This document shows positions 12,006 through 22,032 of a stretch of 64,000 nt of DNA, piece after piece. A program made the position numbers and the translations under genes. The DNA is from Ornithobacterium rhinotracheale (GTDB taxonomy: Bacteria; Bacteroidota; Bacteroidia; Flavobacteriales; Weeksellaceae): assembly GCF_004088395.1 (NCBI RefSeq), contig NZ_CP035107.1, positions 248,001 to 312,000 on the forward strand, given 5' to 3'. The notes under the pieces are model-generated. The model had not been told where the DNA came from and did no database searches. It worked only from the letters and a program-made list of their open reading frames with translations. Positions within the stretch are counted from its first letter, which is position 1; each line of letters begins with the position of its first letter.

Positions 12006-13100
12006 TTATTTGATTTTTAATTGGTTAAATAAAATGTCTACAATGTCTTGCGTGGCTTGGGGCTTAGCAAGTTTTATGATGTTTTGGCTTAAAGTCTTTT
12101 GATTTTCAATGTTTTGAGCTAATTCAATGATCGTTTTCACCAAAGATTCTTGTGCAAGCGCATCTTCAATCATTATTGCCGCTTGGTGATTTACTAAGTT
12201 TTGCGCATTTTTAGTTTGATGGTCTTCTGCCGCCCAAGGGTAAGGCACCAAAATCGTGGGTTTGCCGATTAAGCAGAGCTCAGAAATTGCCATTGCGCCC
12301 GCGCGCGAGACGATGATATCTGCCGCGGCGTAGGCTTGTTGCATATTGTAAATGAAATCTGTGATGTGTATGCCGTTTCGAGACAATTCTTTAAGCTCTT
12401 GAAAAGAGGTTTTGCCCGTTTGCCAAATCAGCTGAATGCCATTTTGCGTTAAGGTGTCTAAATTTTCTTTCCAAGCAGCGTTTAAGGTTTGCGCCCCAAG
12501 CGAGCCTCCCACGGATAAAATTACGGGTTTGTTTGGATTTAGCCCAAAGGCTTGCTTAGATTTAGATTTTTCGGGCAGATTTTCAAATAAATTGGCACGA
12601 ATGGGGTTGCCTGTAAAGTGTACGCGCTCTTGCGGAAAGTAGTTTTCCATTCCTGTGTATGCGGTGCAGAAGGCAAAGGCTTTGTTTTTCAGAATCTTAT
12701 TGGTGATGCCAGGGTATGAGTTTTGCTCTTGCACCAGCACGGGGATTTTGTTTTGAGCGGCGACCCACATAATGGGGCCCGAAGCAAAGCCACCCGTCCC
12801 GATGGTTGCATCTGGCTTAAAGTCTTTGATGATTTTTTTGGCAGAAAACCAGCTGCTTATCAATTTGAAAGGAAAGGATAAATTTGCAAGTAGATTGCTT
12901 CTTTGAAAGCCTGAAATCCATAGTCCTTTAATAGGGTAGCCAGCTTTTGGTACTTTTTCCATTTCCATTTTGCCCTCTGCGCCTACAAAGAGGATTTCAG
13001 CATTGGGTAGCCTGCGTTTGATTTCATCGGCAATGGCAATAGCTGGGTAGATATGCCCACCTGTACCGCCTCCGCTTAGTATGAATTTATAATTTTTCAT
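12006..13100 (-). CDS. murG: UDP-GlcNAc--lipid I GlcNAc transferase
   Basis: Membrane-associated glycosyltransferase that adds GlcNAc to lipid I to give lipid II. It has the N-terminal GGTGGHIYPA loop (about 10-19), the second glycine-rich motif GGSLGAQTLN and the donor-binding SRAGAMAISEL segment. Length 364 residues. The start ATG at 13100 lies inside the last codons of the restored ftsW frame (14-bp overlap), which supports the view that ftsW originally continued to 13087. Confidence 0.97.
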   Translation of the reverse strand: MKNYKFILSGGGTGGHIYPAIAIADEIKRRLPNAEILFVGAEGKMEMEKVPKAGYPIKGLWISGFQRSNLLANLSFPFKLISSWFSAKKIIKDFKPDATIGTGGFASGPIMWVAAQNKIPVLVQEQNSYPGITNKILKNKAFAFCTAYTGMENYFPQERVHFTGNPIRANLFENLPEKSKSKQAFGLNPNKPVILSVGGSLGAQTLNAAWKENLDTLTQNGIQLIWQTGKTSFQELKELSRNGIHITDFIYNMQQAYAAADIIVSRAGAMAISELCLIGKPTILVPYPWAAEDHQTKNAQNLVNHQAAIMIEDALAQESLVKTIIELAQNIENQKTLSQNIIKLAKPQATQDIVDILFNQLKIK

Positions 13101-14279
13101 AGCTCATTTCTTTTATATTTTCTGGTAAATTAAGCGGATTGTCTCCCGTTTTGGGGATATGTCGGCTTACACTTAAAATGATTCCAAAGGAAAGGCAAGT
13201 AGCCCAGAGGGAAGTCCCCCAGCGCTAATCATAGGTAAGGGCTGCCCTGTGGTGGGGAAGAGGCCTACGGCTACGCCCATATTGATGATGGCTTGAAATA
13301 TGATGGGCAGGCCTACGGCAAACACGAGCAGAGTGCCAAAGAAGTTTTGAATCTTAGTAGCTATCACTATGATTCGCCAAAGTATGGATATATAAATAAC
13401 AATGATGAGCCACCCACCTACGAGCCCATATTCGTCTATAATGATAGCAAAAATGAAGTCTGATGAGGCTTGAGGTAGGGTGTATTTAGTGGTGCTTTTC
13501 CCAGGGCCGTTTCCATTTAAACCTCCTTCCACTATGGCAACCTTGGCGTTTGTTTCTTGCCAAGATTCCAAGGAGTCTTCTGAGGGATTATTGAAACGCT
13601 CAATGCGATTTATCCAAGTATGCACACGGCTGGAAGATGAGTTGAAAAAAGTTAATGATACTAGAATGAATAAGCCTCCAGAAACTACTAAAAAGCAACC
13701 AAAAATGGCTAAATATTTAATCGGGAACCCTCCGATGAACATAATGGTTACGACCATGATGGAGAGCATAATAGCGGTGGAACCATTCGAGGGGAAAATT
13801 AAGGCAATGATTAAAAGCGTTACTGATATGGGGATAATAGAGTTTTTTAAGGTAATTTTTTGATTTCGGATATTATTCAGATACCCAGAGATAAAAACCA
13901 TTAAGGAAAGGCTAGCAAAGGTAGAGGGTTGTATCGTAAGCCCACCAGCAATTCTTAGCCAGCGAGCGGCATTAGCTCCCTCGATTACAGTGCCTTGCGC
14001 CCATGTTAAAATGAGCAGGATAATGCTTAAAAATATGGCGAGTTTTGAGATGCCAAAAAGGATTTTATAATTGACTAGTTGCATGCCAAGCATCATAAAT
14101 AGCCCAACGATTAAAAATAAAAATTGGCGTCCAAATTGCCCTAATGTAGTCCCCGTTTTAGCTGCATATTCAATATTTGAGCTAGCTGAAAGCCCTAAGA
14201 GTATTGAGCCAATAGCTAGTATCATAACGAAAGAAATTAGGGCTTTGTCTCCTAAAAATATGGATTTTAAAAAGTTCAT
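13087..14279 (-). CDS. ftsW: FtsW lipid II polymerase, broken by a one-base frameshift
   Basis: SEDS-family septal peptidoglycan glycosyltransferase. Translated as given, the frame stops at 13173 after 368 residues with an unrelated tail (PSGLLAFPLESF). Shifting by one base at the C5 run 13216-13220 (G5 on the coding strand) restores the conserved ISAGGTSLWATCLSFGII and a final transmembrane helix. That frame ends at TAA 13087-13089, overlapping murG by 14 bp. The original run was probably six Gs. About ten membrane segments are visible in the full frame. FtsW is essential, so a sequencing or assembly error is the simplest explanation, but a real polymorphism cannot be excluded. Confidence 0.9.
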
Positions 14280-15614
14280 TTATAGCTTTTTAACTTCGTC
14301 TTTAAACAGTTTTCCTCTTTGTTCATAATTTTCAAATAAATCAAAGCTAGCGCAAGCAGGCGATAGCAGGACAACATCGCCGCTTTCGCCGTATTGGTAA
14401 GCGGTTTTTACAGCCTCCTCCATAGATTTTGTTTCAGTGATGTTGGGTACAATGTCGCGGTAGCATTCAGTGATTTTGCTATTATCAAGCCCTAGGCACA
14501 CGATGGCTTTTACCTTTTTCTTCACTAGCGGAATCAGCTCAGCGTAATCGTTTCCTTTATCCTTGCCACCCACAATCCAGATGGTAGGTTTTCTCATACT
14601 TTGTAGCGCATAGAAAGTTGCGTTGATGTTAGTCGCCTTTGAATCATTGATGAATTCAATGCCGCGTACGCTCAATACGGGCTCCAAACGGTGTTCTACT
14701 GCATCAAAATCAGTTAAGCTCTCTTGAATGATTTTTTTTCTAAGTTTCAAGATGTTGCCATTTAATGCGCTTGCCAAGGAATTGGATACATTGTGCTCTC
14801 CTAATAATGCTAATTCTTCTAATTTCATTCTAAATGTTTCCGGATATGTTAATATTAAATTTTCTTTATCTGTATAAGCGGGCTGGGTTTCATCTTTGAG
14901 AGAATAGCCTAGCGCCTTTGCCTTGATATTTTGAGTTTTTAGTAATTCTAAGGTCTTGGGGTCATCAGCATTGTAAATGAAGAAGTCGCCCTCGGTTTGA
15001 TTTTGAGTAATTCTTAATTTAGCCCTGCCGTATTTATCAATATCGTAGTCATATTGGTCTAGGTGGTCTGGTGTGATGTTTAGCAAAATTGCGATGTGTG
15101 GTTTAAATTGCTCAATATCATCTAATTGAAAGCTGCTCAATTCCAATACATAAATCTCGTGCAAATCATCATTTAAAACCAATTCGGCAAAGCTGTAACC
15201 AATGTTTCCGCCAAGCCCCACCTTTTTACCTGCCTTGCGCAGCATATGAGCAATTAGCGAGGTGGTGGTAGTTTTCCCATTGCTTCCCGTGATGGCGATG
15301 ATGGGTTTCTGGGTGAACCACGAAGCAAATTCAATTTCTGAGATGATTTTTACCCTTTCATTTCTCAGTTTTTGGATTAAAGCTGCCTTTTGCGGAATTC
15401 CTGGGCTTTTTATCACTAAATCAGCGTTTAAGATTCTCTCTTCGCTGTGCGTGCCACTCTCAAATTCGATGCCCGCAGCGATTAATTTTTCTTGAAAATT
15501 GGGCTTAATGCTCCCTCTATCTGAGAGAAATACCTCGTAGCCCTTGGCTTTTCCTAAAAGTGCCGCGCCCACACCGCTTTCGCCTCCACCGAGTATGATT
15601 AATTTTTCTGGCAT
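14280..15614 (-). CDS. murD: UDP-N-acetylmuramoylalanine--D-glutamate ligase
   Basis: Mur ligase adding D-Glu to UDP-MurNAc-L-Ala in the cytoplasm. It begins with the Rossmann-like GGGESGVGAALL loop (about 8-19), carries the ATP loop GSNGKTTT (about 110-117), the middle-domain NITPDHLDQY and the C-terminal NDSKATN signature. Length 444 residues matches the family. It directly precedes ftsW with no gap and follows mraY by 2 bp. Confidence 0.97.
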   Translation of the reverse strand: MPEKLIILGGGESGVGAALLGKAKGYEVFLSDRGSIKPNFQEKLIAAGIEFESGTHSEERILNADLVIKSPGIPQKAALIQKLRNERVKIISEIEFASWFTQKPIIAITGSNGKTTTTSLIAHMLRKAGKKVGLGGNIGYSFAELVLNDDLHEIYVLELSSFQLDDIEQFKPHIAILLNITPDHLDQYDYDIDKYGRAKLRITQNQTEGDFFIYNADDPKTLELLKTQNIKAKALGYSLKDETQPAYTDKENLILTYPETFRMKLEELALLGEHNVSNSLASALNGNILKLRKKIIQESLTDFDAVEHRLEPVLSVRGIEFINDSKATNINATFYALQSMRKPTIWIVGGKDKGNDYAELIPLVKKKVKAIVCLGLDNSKITECYRDIVPNITETKSMEEAVKTAYQYGESGDVVLLSPACASFDLFENYEQRGKLFKDEVKKL

Positions 15615-15616
15615 AG

Positions 15617-16846
15617 CTATCTGATTTTAAGCGTTATGATTGAAATTACAGCGAGAATAAAACCTATGATTAAAAATCGGTTTACGATTTTGCTTTCGTG
15701 GTAGGCGAGCTTTTGGAAATGGTGATGTAGTGGCGACATTAAGAAAATTCTCTTGCCTTCGCCAAAACGCTTTTTGGTATATTTAAAGTAGCCCACTTGC
15801 ATTAAAACTGAAAGGCTTTCGGCTAAGAAAATTCCGCACAAAATGGGAAGCAAAAGCTCTTTCCGTACAATGATGGCAATCACGGCAATGAGCCCCCCGA
15901 TAGTTAAGCTTCCAGTGTCTCCCATAAAGACCTGCGCGGGGTAGGTATTGTACCATAGGAAGCCAATCAGCGCCCCGATGAAGCCTCCGCAAAATACCAT
16001 CACTTCCTCCACTCGTGGTAAGTACAAAATGTTTAGGTAGTCGGCAAAGATAAAGTTTCCCGATACCCAAGCGAAGAGCGCCAAGGCCCCCACGATGATG
16101 ACGGAGCTTCCCGCAGCTAGGCCATCAATACCATCGGTAAGGTTAGCGCCATTGGACACGGCGGTAATGATGAAGATGACTACTGGGATAAAGATGAGCC
16201 AGCCGTATTGCTTGGCGTCTTCTTTACTCATCCAAAAGAGAGTGGAATCATAATTTAATTCGTTGTCCTTAAAAAAGGGAATATTTGTTAAATTAGATTG
16301 TTGAGGCTCTTGAAAAATCTCATCAGCAGAGAGTTGTCTTGTATTCGTTTGTGGGGTGTGAACTTGCTGGCGCACAGTAACATTTGGGCTAAAATATAGC
16401 ATAGCCCCCACAATGATCCCTAGCCCTACTTGACCTAAGATTTTAAATTTTCCGGCTAAGCCTGCTTTATTTTTTCTAAATACCTTAATATAGTCATCTA
16501 GAAAGCCAATCGTGCCCATCCATAGGAGCGATGTGATGAGAATGATGACATAGATGTTGTTTAGCTTGGTAAAGAGCAGAGCTGGAATTAGGGTGGCTAA
16601 AATGATAATTACCCCTCCCATGGTAGGCGTGCCTTCCTTTTCTTTTTGCCCCACAAGGCCTAAATCTCTCACCGTTTCGCCAAGTTGCTTTATGCGCAAA
16701 TAATTAATGATTTTTTTGCCAAAAAATAGTGCGATGAATAACGAGGTGAGCACAGACATTGCCATACGGAATGTTGTAGATCGTATCATACTGATACCCG
16801 GCACATCGATATATTGGTTTATGTATTCAAAAAAATAGTAAAGCAT
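15617..16846 (-). CDS. mraY: Phospho-N-acetylmuramoyl-pentapeptide transferase
   Basis: Polytopic inner-membrane enzyme that transfers phospho-MurNAc-pentapeptide to undecaprenyl phosphate to form lipid I. Signatures are the GTPTMGG motif (about 73-79), the catalytic [16 protein letters not shown] segment (about 115-130) and [15 protein letters not shown] (about 232-246). It ends with SPLHHHFQ and a last helix. Residues about 153-212 form a hydrophilic insertion absent from E. coli MraY, raising the length to 409; similar insertions are usual in Bacteroidota. Confidence 0.97.
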   Translation of the reverse strand: MLYYFFEYINQYIDVPGISMIRSTTFRMAMSVLTSLFIALFFGKKIINYLRIKQLGETVRDLGLVGQKEKEGTPTMGGVIIILATLIPALLFTKLNNIYVIILITSLLWMGTIGFLDDYIKVFRKNKAGLAGKFKILGQVGLGIIVGAMLYFSPNVTVRQQVHTPQTNTRQLSADEIFQEPQQSNLTNIPFFKDNELNYDSTLFWMSKEDAKQYGWLIFIPVVIFIITAVSNGANLTDGIDGLAAGSSVIIVGALALFAWVSGNFIFADYLNILYLPRVEEVMVFCGGFIGALIGFLWYNTYPAQVFMGDTGSLTIGGLIAVIAIIVRKELLLPILCGIFLAESLSVLMQVGYFKYTKKRFGEGKRIFLMSPLHHHFQKLAYHESKIVNRFLIIGFILAVISIITLKIR

Positions 16847-16850
16847 TATT

Positions 16851-18311
16851 TCATTTATTTAAAATTTCAGTAAATTCCTTAGCAATTAAAGCATCATTAA
16901 AGGGATATCTCACCCCTTTGATTTCTTGATAATTTTCGTGGCCCTTCCCCGCAATTAGGATAATGTCGCCCCGCTCAGCCATATTGATAGCTGTTTTGAT
17001 GGCTTCTTTTCTATCTGTAATTTTTAAATATTTCTTAAAGTTTTGAGCTTGTACGCCCGCTTCCATTTCAGCCAAAATCATTTCAGGGTCTTCACTCCTA
17101 GGATTGTCCGAGGTTAAAATGGCCAAATCAGCCAATTTCGTTACGGCATCGCCCATCTCTGGGCGTTTGCTTTTATCGCGATCGCCACCGCAGCCAGCCA
17201 CACAAATTAATTTTTCGTTTTTGGTACGAATTTTCTGAATCGTACTGATTACATTTTCCAGAGCGTCTGGCGTGTGGGCGTAGTCTACGATAATAGTAAT
17301 GTTGCCTTTTGATTGAAATGTTTGGAATCTTCCGTTTACATTTTTAAGTTGGCTTATGCCCACCAAAATTTCCTCTTTGTCCCAGCCTAATTCCGAGGCG
17401 ATGGCATACACGAGTAATAAATTATAAGCATTGAAATTGCCCACAAGAGAAGTCCAAACTTCTTGATTGTTAAAGTTTAGGAGCATTCCTGTGAGTTGAT
17501 TTTCAATTACTTTCGCTTTGTATGGCGCCTCTGTTTTTAGTGCATAGCCTAGCCTTTTTGCTTGGGTGTTTTGGAGCATTATTTCCCCATTTTTATCATC
17601 TAAATTTGTAATGGCAAAAGCTGATTTTGGTAAATTGTCAAAAAACCGTTTTTTAACTTCTAAATAATTTTTAAAAGTTTTGTGATAATCCAAATGGTCG
17701 TGCGTAATATTTGTAAAGCCCGCTCCACTGAATTTTAGGCCTTCAATTCGGTGTTGGTCAATTCCGTGTGAGCTTACTTCCATAAAAGCATATTCGCAGC
17801 CTTTGGCTACTGCTTGGGCTAGGATTTCATTGATTTTCAGAACGTCTGGCGTGGTGCGCTCGCTGCGAATGCTATTTTTATGGATTTTGATTTCAATGGT
17901 GGAAATCAAAGCGCAGGGGTAGCCCAATGTTTCGCCCAAGGAATAGAGCAAACTGCTAGTGGTGGTTTTGCCATTGGTGCCAGTAATGCCTACTAATTTG
18001 ATTTTCTCCGAGGGGTTGTCGTAAAAATTAGCGGCTAGTTTTCCTAAGCTTACCGAAGTGTTTTCTACCTGAATGTAAGTAATTTGGGGGATTATATTTT
18101 CTGGTAAATTTTGGCAAATGATGGTGGTAGCCCCTTTTTCAATTGCGCTATCAATGAAGCGATGCCCATCTGAGGCGCTGCCCACAATGGCAACAAAAAC
18201 ATCATTTGGCTCAATTTTTCTTGAATCAAATTGAATGCTGCGCACTTCTCTGTCCGCCTCTCCGAAGCTGGCTAAAATGGGTAGCTGATATGTGAGTTGC
18301 TTTAATTTCAT
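16851..18311 (-). CDS. murE: UDP-MurNAc-tripeptide synthetase
   Basis: Mur ligase adding the third residue to the peptidoglycan stem. ATP loop GTNGKTTT (about 111-118) is present. The C-terminal DNPRSEDP motif is the signature of meso-diaminopimelate-adding MurE enzymes, so this organism should have DAP-type peptidoglycan. Length 486 residues. The start overlaps the ftsI stop by 4 bp (ATGA), and mraY follows after 4 bp. Confidence 0.96.
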   Translation of the reverse strand: MKLKQLTYQLPILASFGEADREVRSIQFDSRKIEPNDVFVAIVGSASDGHRFIDSAIEKGATTIICQNLPENIIPQITYIQVENTSVSLGKLAANFYDNPSEKIKLVGITGTNGKTTTSSLLYSLGETLGYPCALISTIEIKIHKNSIRSERTTPDVLKINEILAQAVAKGCEYAFMEVSSHGIDQHRIEGLKFSGAGFTNITHDHLDYHKTFKNYLEVKKRFFDNLPKSAFAITNLDDKNGEIMLQNTQAKRLGYALKTEAPYKAKVIENQLTGMLLNFNNQEVWTSLVGNFNAYNLLLVYAIASELGWDKEEILVGISQLKNVNGRFQTFQSKGNITIIVDYAHTPDALENVISTIQKIRTKNEKLICVAGCGGDRDKSKRPEMGDAVTKLADLAILTSDNPRSEDPEMILAEMEAGVQAQNFKKYLKITDRKEAIKTAINMAERGDIILIAGKGHENYQEIKGVRYPFNDALIAKEFTEILNK

Positions 18312-20284
18312 AAATGATTAAGTGCTAGGTGGATATGTGTTCCTTTTTTTATGCTTGTGCCCTCTGGTAGTGATTGGTTTACAATTTTCCCCAGTCCAGA
18401 ATAGCTTACTTTCAGCCCAGCATTTTCGAGTGCTGGGATTACTTCATAGGCTAATTTTCCTTTTAAATTAGGGATTTTATTGTTTTTTAATTCAAAGCTT
18501 TTGCGTTCTTTATTGGTTGTGTTAATTTTTTTATTTTCAGCTAAATAAGTTTTTGGCGTGTTTACATAAACATAATCAGCCACTGCCTTAAATATAGGCC
18601 CAGCCACGGTGCCTCCGTAAAAGCCCTTGTTTCGAGAGGGCTTGTGGGCCATCACATAGCACGAGTACTGAGGATTATCCGCAGGGAAATATCCGCAGAA
18701 AGAGGCGCGATATTGAACGGGCTGATTCTTTATCCAGTATTCCACGCGGGCGGTTCCTGTTTTTCCAGCAGAAGGGTAATCCTTGTTGTTAAATGCGCGC
18801 CCTGTACCTTTTTTCATCACGGCGGCGAGCATATTTTGCATTTTCTTGATAGTGGAATCCTGTGCCATTTTTGCCACGCGCACGGTGGGCTCAAATTTTT
18901 TGATTAACTCACCTTTTTTTCTAATTTCTTTTACAAATAAGGGTTTTAGCATCACGCCGCCATTGGCTATGCCATTATAAAAGGTAAGGATTTGCAGTGG
19001 CGTGATTTTGCTTTCATAGCCAAAGGAAACGGAGGAGAGCGATTGCTTGCTCCACGATTTTTTATCAGGGTCTGGGAAGAATGGTTGTGCTTCCCCAGGG
19101 ATGTCTACGCCGAGCGGTTCGCCCATTTTCCATTCTTTTGTAATGATGTTTAGGAATTTTTTTGGGTTACTTTGGTAGGCATTTGTAATGATTTTGGCGG
19201 TGCCGATATTTGATGATTTTTCTAGAACTTGGCGCACATTGATGGTACCATACCCGTACGAATCGCTGATTATACGCCCAAAGAGTTTGGCTCTTCCTCC
19301 GCCAGTTTGCACAGTTGTAGCGGTGTCTACTATGCCTTCTTTTAGCGCGGCAAGTAGCGAAATGGTTTTAATTGTAGAGCCTGGCTCAGCGGCTTCGCCC
19401 ACGGCAAAGTTTTGAATATCTGCATAGTTTCCATCTTTTAGGCGGGTTAAATTAGCGATGGCTTTGATTTCGCCAGTTTTCACCTCCATAATGATGATGC
19501 AGCCGTACTCAGCTTCATATTGTGAGAGCTGGTCGTAGAGGGCATTGTATGCCACATTTTGCAGCGGAATGTCTATTGTGGTAACGACATCGTAGCCTTC
19601 TTCGGCACTTATTTCGTTGTTAATATCAATAGGTTTCCAGTTTCCACCGCCCATTCGCTGTTCTAGCCTGCGCCCATCTTTGCCTGCGAGTAGCTCATTA
19701 TAAGCGCCTTCGAGCCCTACTTTTACGCTATCTTTCACATAGCCAAGGGTTCTGGAGCCTATGTCTTTTACGGAGCGCTCTCTCTCTAGCCTGTCTTCAA
19801 TGATGAGTCCGCCCTTGATTTGGCCTTTTTTGAAAATTGGAAAGTTTTTTAATCTTTTGAGTTGTTGAAAGTTGAGCCCACTGGCAATTTTTACATATTG
19901 TTTATTTTGTTCTTTGGCTTTTAGGATTAATTTGGCGTAATAATTGGCGGGCTTACCAAAGAGTGTATGTAGCGAGTCGCTTAATGCGTTAAGGTCTTTA
20001 TCTATTAAATCTTGGCGCATAGCTTTTCCGTCGATAGCGATATCGTACATTTTTATGGAGGTAGCTAAAAGGCTCCCATCTGCAGCATATAGGCTCCCTC
20101 TTTGGGCAGGGATTATGGCTTCGCGGAAATTTGTTTTTTGGGCAAATTCTTCGAATTTTTTGCGCTCTCCGGGCGCCATTTGTAGGTGGCTTAGTTTTGC
20201 TAGAACCCCCAACAATGCCAATATAAATGAAGCAGCTACAATATAGCCTCTTAATTTTAAGTTTTTATTCTGATTATCCGTCAT
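18308..20284 (-). CDS. ftsI: Septal penicillin-binding protein (FtsI/PBP3-like) with PASTA domain
   Basis: Division-specific transpeptidase of 658 residues that crosslinks septal peptidoglycan. It has one N-terminal membrane helix (about 9-29), a PBP dimerisation domain, then the transpeptidase domain with active-site PGSTIK (SxxK), KSSNIG (SxN) and GKTGTA (KTG). A single PASTA domain closes the protein (about 597-658), unlike E. coli FtsI. The ATG directly follows the ftsL stop codon. Confidence 0.95.
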   Translation of the reverse strand: MTDNQNKNLKLRGYIVAASFILALLGVLAKLSHLQMAPGERKKFEEFAQKTNFREAIIPAQRGSLYAADGSLLATSIKMYDIAIDGKAMRQDLIDKDLNALSDSLHTLFGKPANYYAKLILKAKEQNKQYVKIASGLNFQQLKRLKNFPIFKKGQIKGGLIIEDRLERERSVKDIGSRTLGYVKDSVKVGLEGAYNELLAGKDGRRLEQRMGGGNWKPIDINNEISAEEGYDVVTTIDIPLQNVAYNALYDQLSQYEAEYGCIIIMEVKTGEIKAIANLTRLKDGNYADIQNFAVGEAAEPGSTIKTISLLAALKEGIVDTATTVQTGGGRAKLFGRIISDSYGYGTINVRQVLEKSSNIGTAKIITNAYQSNPKKFLNIITKEWKMGEPLGVDIPGEAQPFFPDPDKKSWSKQSLSSVSFGYESKITPLQILTFYNGIANGGVMLKPLFVKEIRKKGELIKKFEPTVRVAKMAQDSTIKKMQNMLAAVMKKGTGRAFNNKDYPSAGKTGTARVEYWIKNQPVQYRASFCGYFPADNPQYSCYVMAHKPSRNKGFYGGTVAGPIFKAVADYVYVNTPKTYLAENKKINTTNKERKSFELKNNKIPNLKGKLAYEVIPALENAGLKVSYSGLGKIVNQSLPEGTSIKKGTHIHLALNHL

Positions 20285-20611
20285 TTATCTTTCAAAAATT
20301 CTATAAGGTTGAACGGTAGAGCTTTTAATGCTATCTTTTTCCACCATATTGGCTACATGGCTTCTCATTTGGTGCTGCATAAGCTGCTTGTGCACAAATG
20401 CGTATTCCGATTTTAGGTTAGAGGCGGTTGTCTCCAATTCCTTAATTTGCACCACCTTTTTATCAGTTATTTGAGCGCTGATGATACTTATCAGAGCAAG
20501 CACGAAAAGGAAGCTCATAAATATCCAGTTTTTCGTAGCATTTTCTCCTATGAAAAATTTTCCTTTAACAAAGTCCTTAAAATCGTCAATTATCGTTTTA
20601 TTCTTAGCCAT
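20285..20611 (-). CDS. ftsL: FtsL-like division protein
   Basis: Small bitopic protein of about 108 residues with one membrane helix (about 28-47, IFMSFLFVLALISIISAQI) and a periplasmic coiled-coil stretch. This is the topology of FtsL, which recruits FtsW/FtsI. The ATG at 20611 (MAKNKT) is preferred because it overlaps the rsmH stop by 8 bp; an upstream in-frame ATG at 20626 would overlap more. Sequence identity to FtsL is low, and the call relies on position between rsmH and ftsI. Confidence 0.8.
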   Translation of the reverse strand: MAKNKTIIDDFKDFVKGKFFIGENATKNWIFMSFLFVLALISIISAQITDKKVVQIKELETTASNLKSEYAFVHKQLMQHQMRSHVANMVEKDSIKSSTVQPYRIFER

Positions 20612-21509
20612 AATTTCTAATTCCAATTCTCAATTTAGCGCTTCTTGCACGCGGATTCTCTTCAATTTCCTCTGGGCTAGCAAGGATTACCTTGGATTGT
20701 ATAGGCCTAAACGGTGCGTGCCAATTGCCGTACAAATCGCGCTCTGGCTCTCCTTGAAACATTCCTTTTTTTATGTAATTTTTAACTAATCTATCTTCCA
20801 AAGAATGGTAGGAGATTACAACTAGCCTGCCATCTGGTTTAATGATATCTGCCATTTGCAAGAGCATATCTTCTAGTGCTTTTAATTCATCATTCACCTC
20901 AATTCTCAACGCTTGAAATAATTGAGCTAAAAGCTTATTTTCCTTGTGTTTTGGGATTACGGCTGAAAGCACTTCTTTTAACTCTTGCGTGGTATTGATA
21001 GGGGTGTTTTTTCTTGCGGTGGCGATAATATTCGCCCATCTAGCCCCTTGCTTAATTTCGCCATAATTCTTTAAAATAATGCCTAAATCCTTTTCTGGAT
21101 ATTGGTTTACTACTTCCCAAGCCGATTTAGATTGGTTTTGGTTCATGCGCATATCCAGTCTGCCCTCAAATCGGGTAGAGAAACCACGCGTTGCGGTGTC
21201 AAACTGGTGCGATGAAACGCCTAAATCTGCCAAAACGCCATCTACTTGTGTGATTCCGTGAAACTTTAATTGATTTTTAATAAATCTAAAATTAGATAAA
21301 ATCAACTGAAAACGAGAATCTTGTATTTGGTTTTTAGCCGTATCTAAATCTTGGTCGAAGGCGAAAAGCTTTCCGTTTTCATTTAATTTTTTCAGAATTC
21401 CGTGCGAGTGTCCTCCGCCTCCAAAGGTGCAGTCTACATACACACCTCCAGGCGTTTGAACTAGTGCGTCTACGCACTCATCAAAAAGTACAGGTTTATG
21501 GTAATTCAT
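20604..21509 (-). CDS. rsmH: 16S rRNA (cytosine(1402)-N4)-methyltransferase
   Basis: SAM-dependent enzyme (formerly MraW) that N4-methylates C1402 in the ribosomal P site. It starts with YHKPVLFDE and has the SAM-binding VDCTFGGGGHS (about 25-35), the GVLADLGVSSHQFD motif and the C-terminal PRARSAKLRIG. Length 301 residues is normal. It overlaps mraZ by 14 bp and ftsL by 8 bp, implying translational coupling. Confidence 0.97.
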   Translation of the reverse strand: MNYHKPVLFDECVDALVQTPGGVYVDCTFGGGGHSHGILKKLNENGKLFAFDQDLDTAKNQIQDSRFQLILSNFRFIKNQLKFHGITQVDGVLADLGVSSHQFDTATRGFSTRFEGRLDMRMNQNQSKSAWEVVNQYPEKDLGIILKNYGEIKQGARWANIIATARKNTPINTTQELKEVLSAVIPKHKENKLLAQLFQALRIEVNDELKALEDMLLQMADIIKPDGRLVVISYHSLEDRLVKNYIKKGMFQGEPERDLYGNWHAPFRPIQSKVILASPEEIEENPRARSAKLRIGIRNYG

Positions 21510-21960
21510 CTCCTAAGCTGCCCATTACTTCTTCTGCTAATGCACCAAAATCTACTTCCTCATTGTTGATTTCAGCTTCATACAAATCTTTGTTCCAAAT
21601 CTCGATAATGTAGATGTAAGAGGAGAGCACTACATTCTTTTCAATCTTTGCGTAATTCACTAAGTCTTTGGCAATCTGCAATCTGCCATTGCTGTCGAGC
21701 TCCACGGGTTTGGCTCCAGCGGTGAATCGGCGAATGAAATCACTGTTTTTTTTCACAAAAGGATTAAGTTTACCCATTTTTTCCATCACGCGGTTCCATT
21801 CATCTATGGGGTGAAGCTCAAGACAAGGTTTGAACACAGAACGCTTTAAGATAAATCCCTTTTCTAGGACATCTTCTAGCTGCTTGCGCAGGTCCATAGG
21901 AAGGGCTAGACGCCCCTTGGCATCTACCTTACATTCATATGAACCGACTAGACTTGTCAT
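21496..21960 (-). CDS. mraZ: MraZ transcriptional regulator
   Basis: First gene of the dcw cluster: a 154-residue protein with two SpoVT/AbrB-like halves, each carrying the DxxxR motif (DAKGRLALP near 13-21 and DSNGRLQI near 98-105). MraZ assembles into rings and in E. coli and Mycoplasma regulates its own operon by binding spaced GTGG/TGGG-type repeats. Three such boxes with a 10-bp period lie upstream at 22008-22032, so autoregulation is likely here (inference). Confidence 0.96.
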   Translation of the reverse strand: MTSLVGSYECKVDAKGRLALPMDLRKQLEDVLEKGFILKRSVFKPCLELHPIDEWNRVMEKMGKLNPFVKKNSDFIRRFTAGAKPVELDSNGRLQIAKDLVNYAKIEKNVVLSSYIYIIEIWNKDLYEAEINNEEVDFGALAEEVMGSLGDELP

Positions 21961-21979
21961 TACCTAAATAAATTTTTTC

Positions 21980-21987
21980 CAAAAGTA
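21980..21987 (-). promoter_or_regulatory. Putative -7 element of the dcw promoter
   Basis: TACTTTTG on the minus strand fits TAnnTTTG, 19 nt upstream of the mraZ ATG. No TTG was found at the expected -33 position, which is occupied by the GTGG boxes. Confidence 0.45.
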
Positions 21988-22007
21988 AGAACTTTCTTCC
22001 AAAATGC

Positions 22008-22032
22008 GCCACTTTTTACCACAAAATCCCAC
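22008..22032 (-). promoter_or_regulatory. Triple GTGG repeat, candidate MraZ operator
   Basis: On the minus strand three boxes GTGGG, GTGGT and GTGGC (plus-strand 22028-22032, 22018-22022, 22008-22012) are separated by exactly 5 nt. The first and third are preceded by AAA. This matches the spaced direct repeats bound by MraZ in other phyla. They lie just upstream of the putative -7 element, suited to repression. Confidence 0.65.

Noticed and set aside
13210-13225. Programmed -1 frameshifting in ftsW
   Set aside because: A -1 shift gives the right product, but the site (T GGG GGA) is not a good slippery heptamer, and ftsW is not known to use frameshifting. A miscounted G run is simpler.
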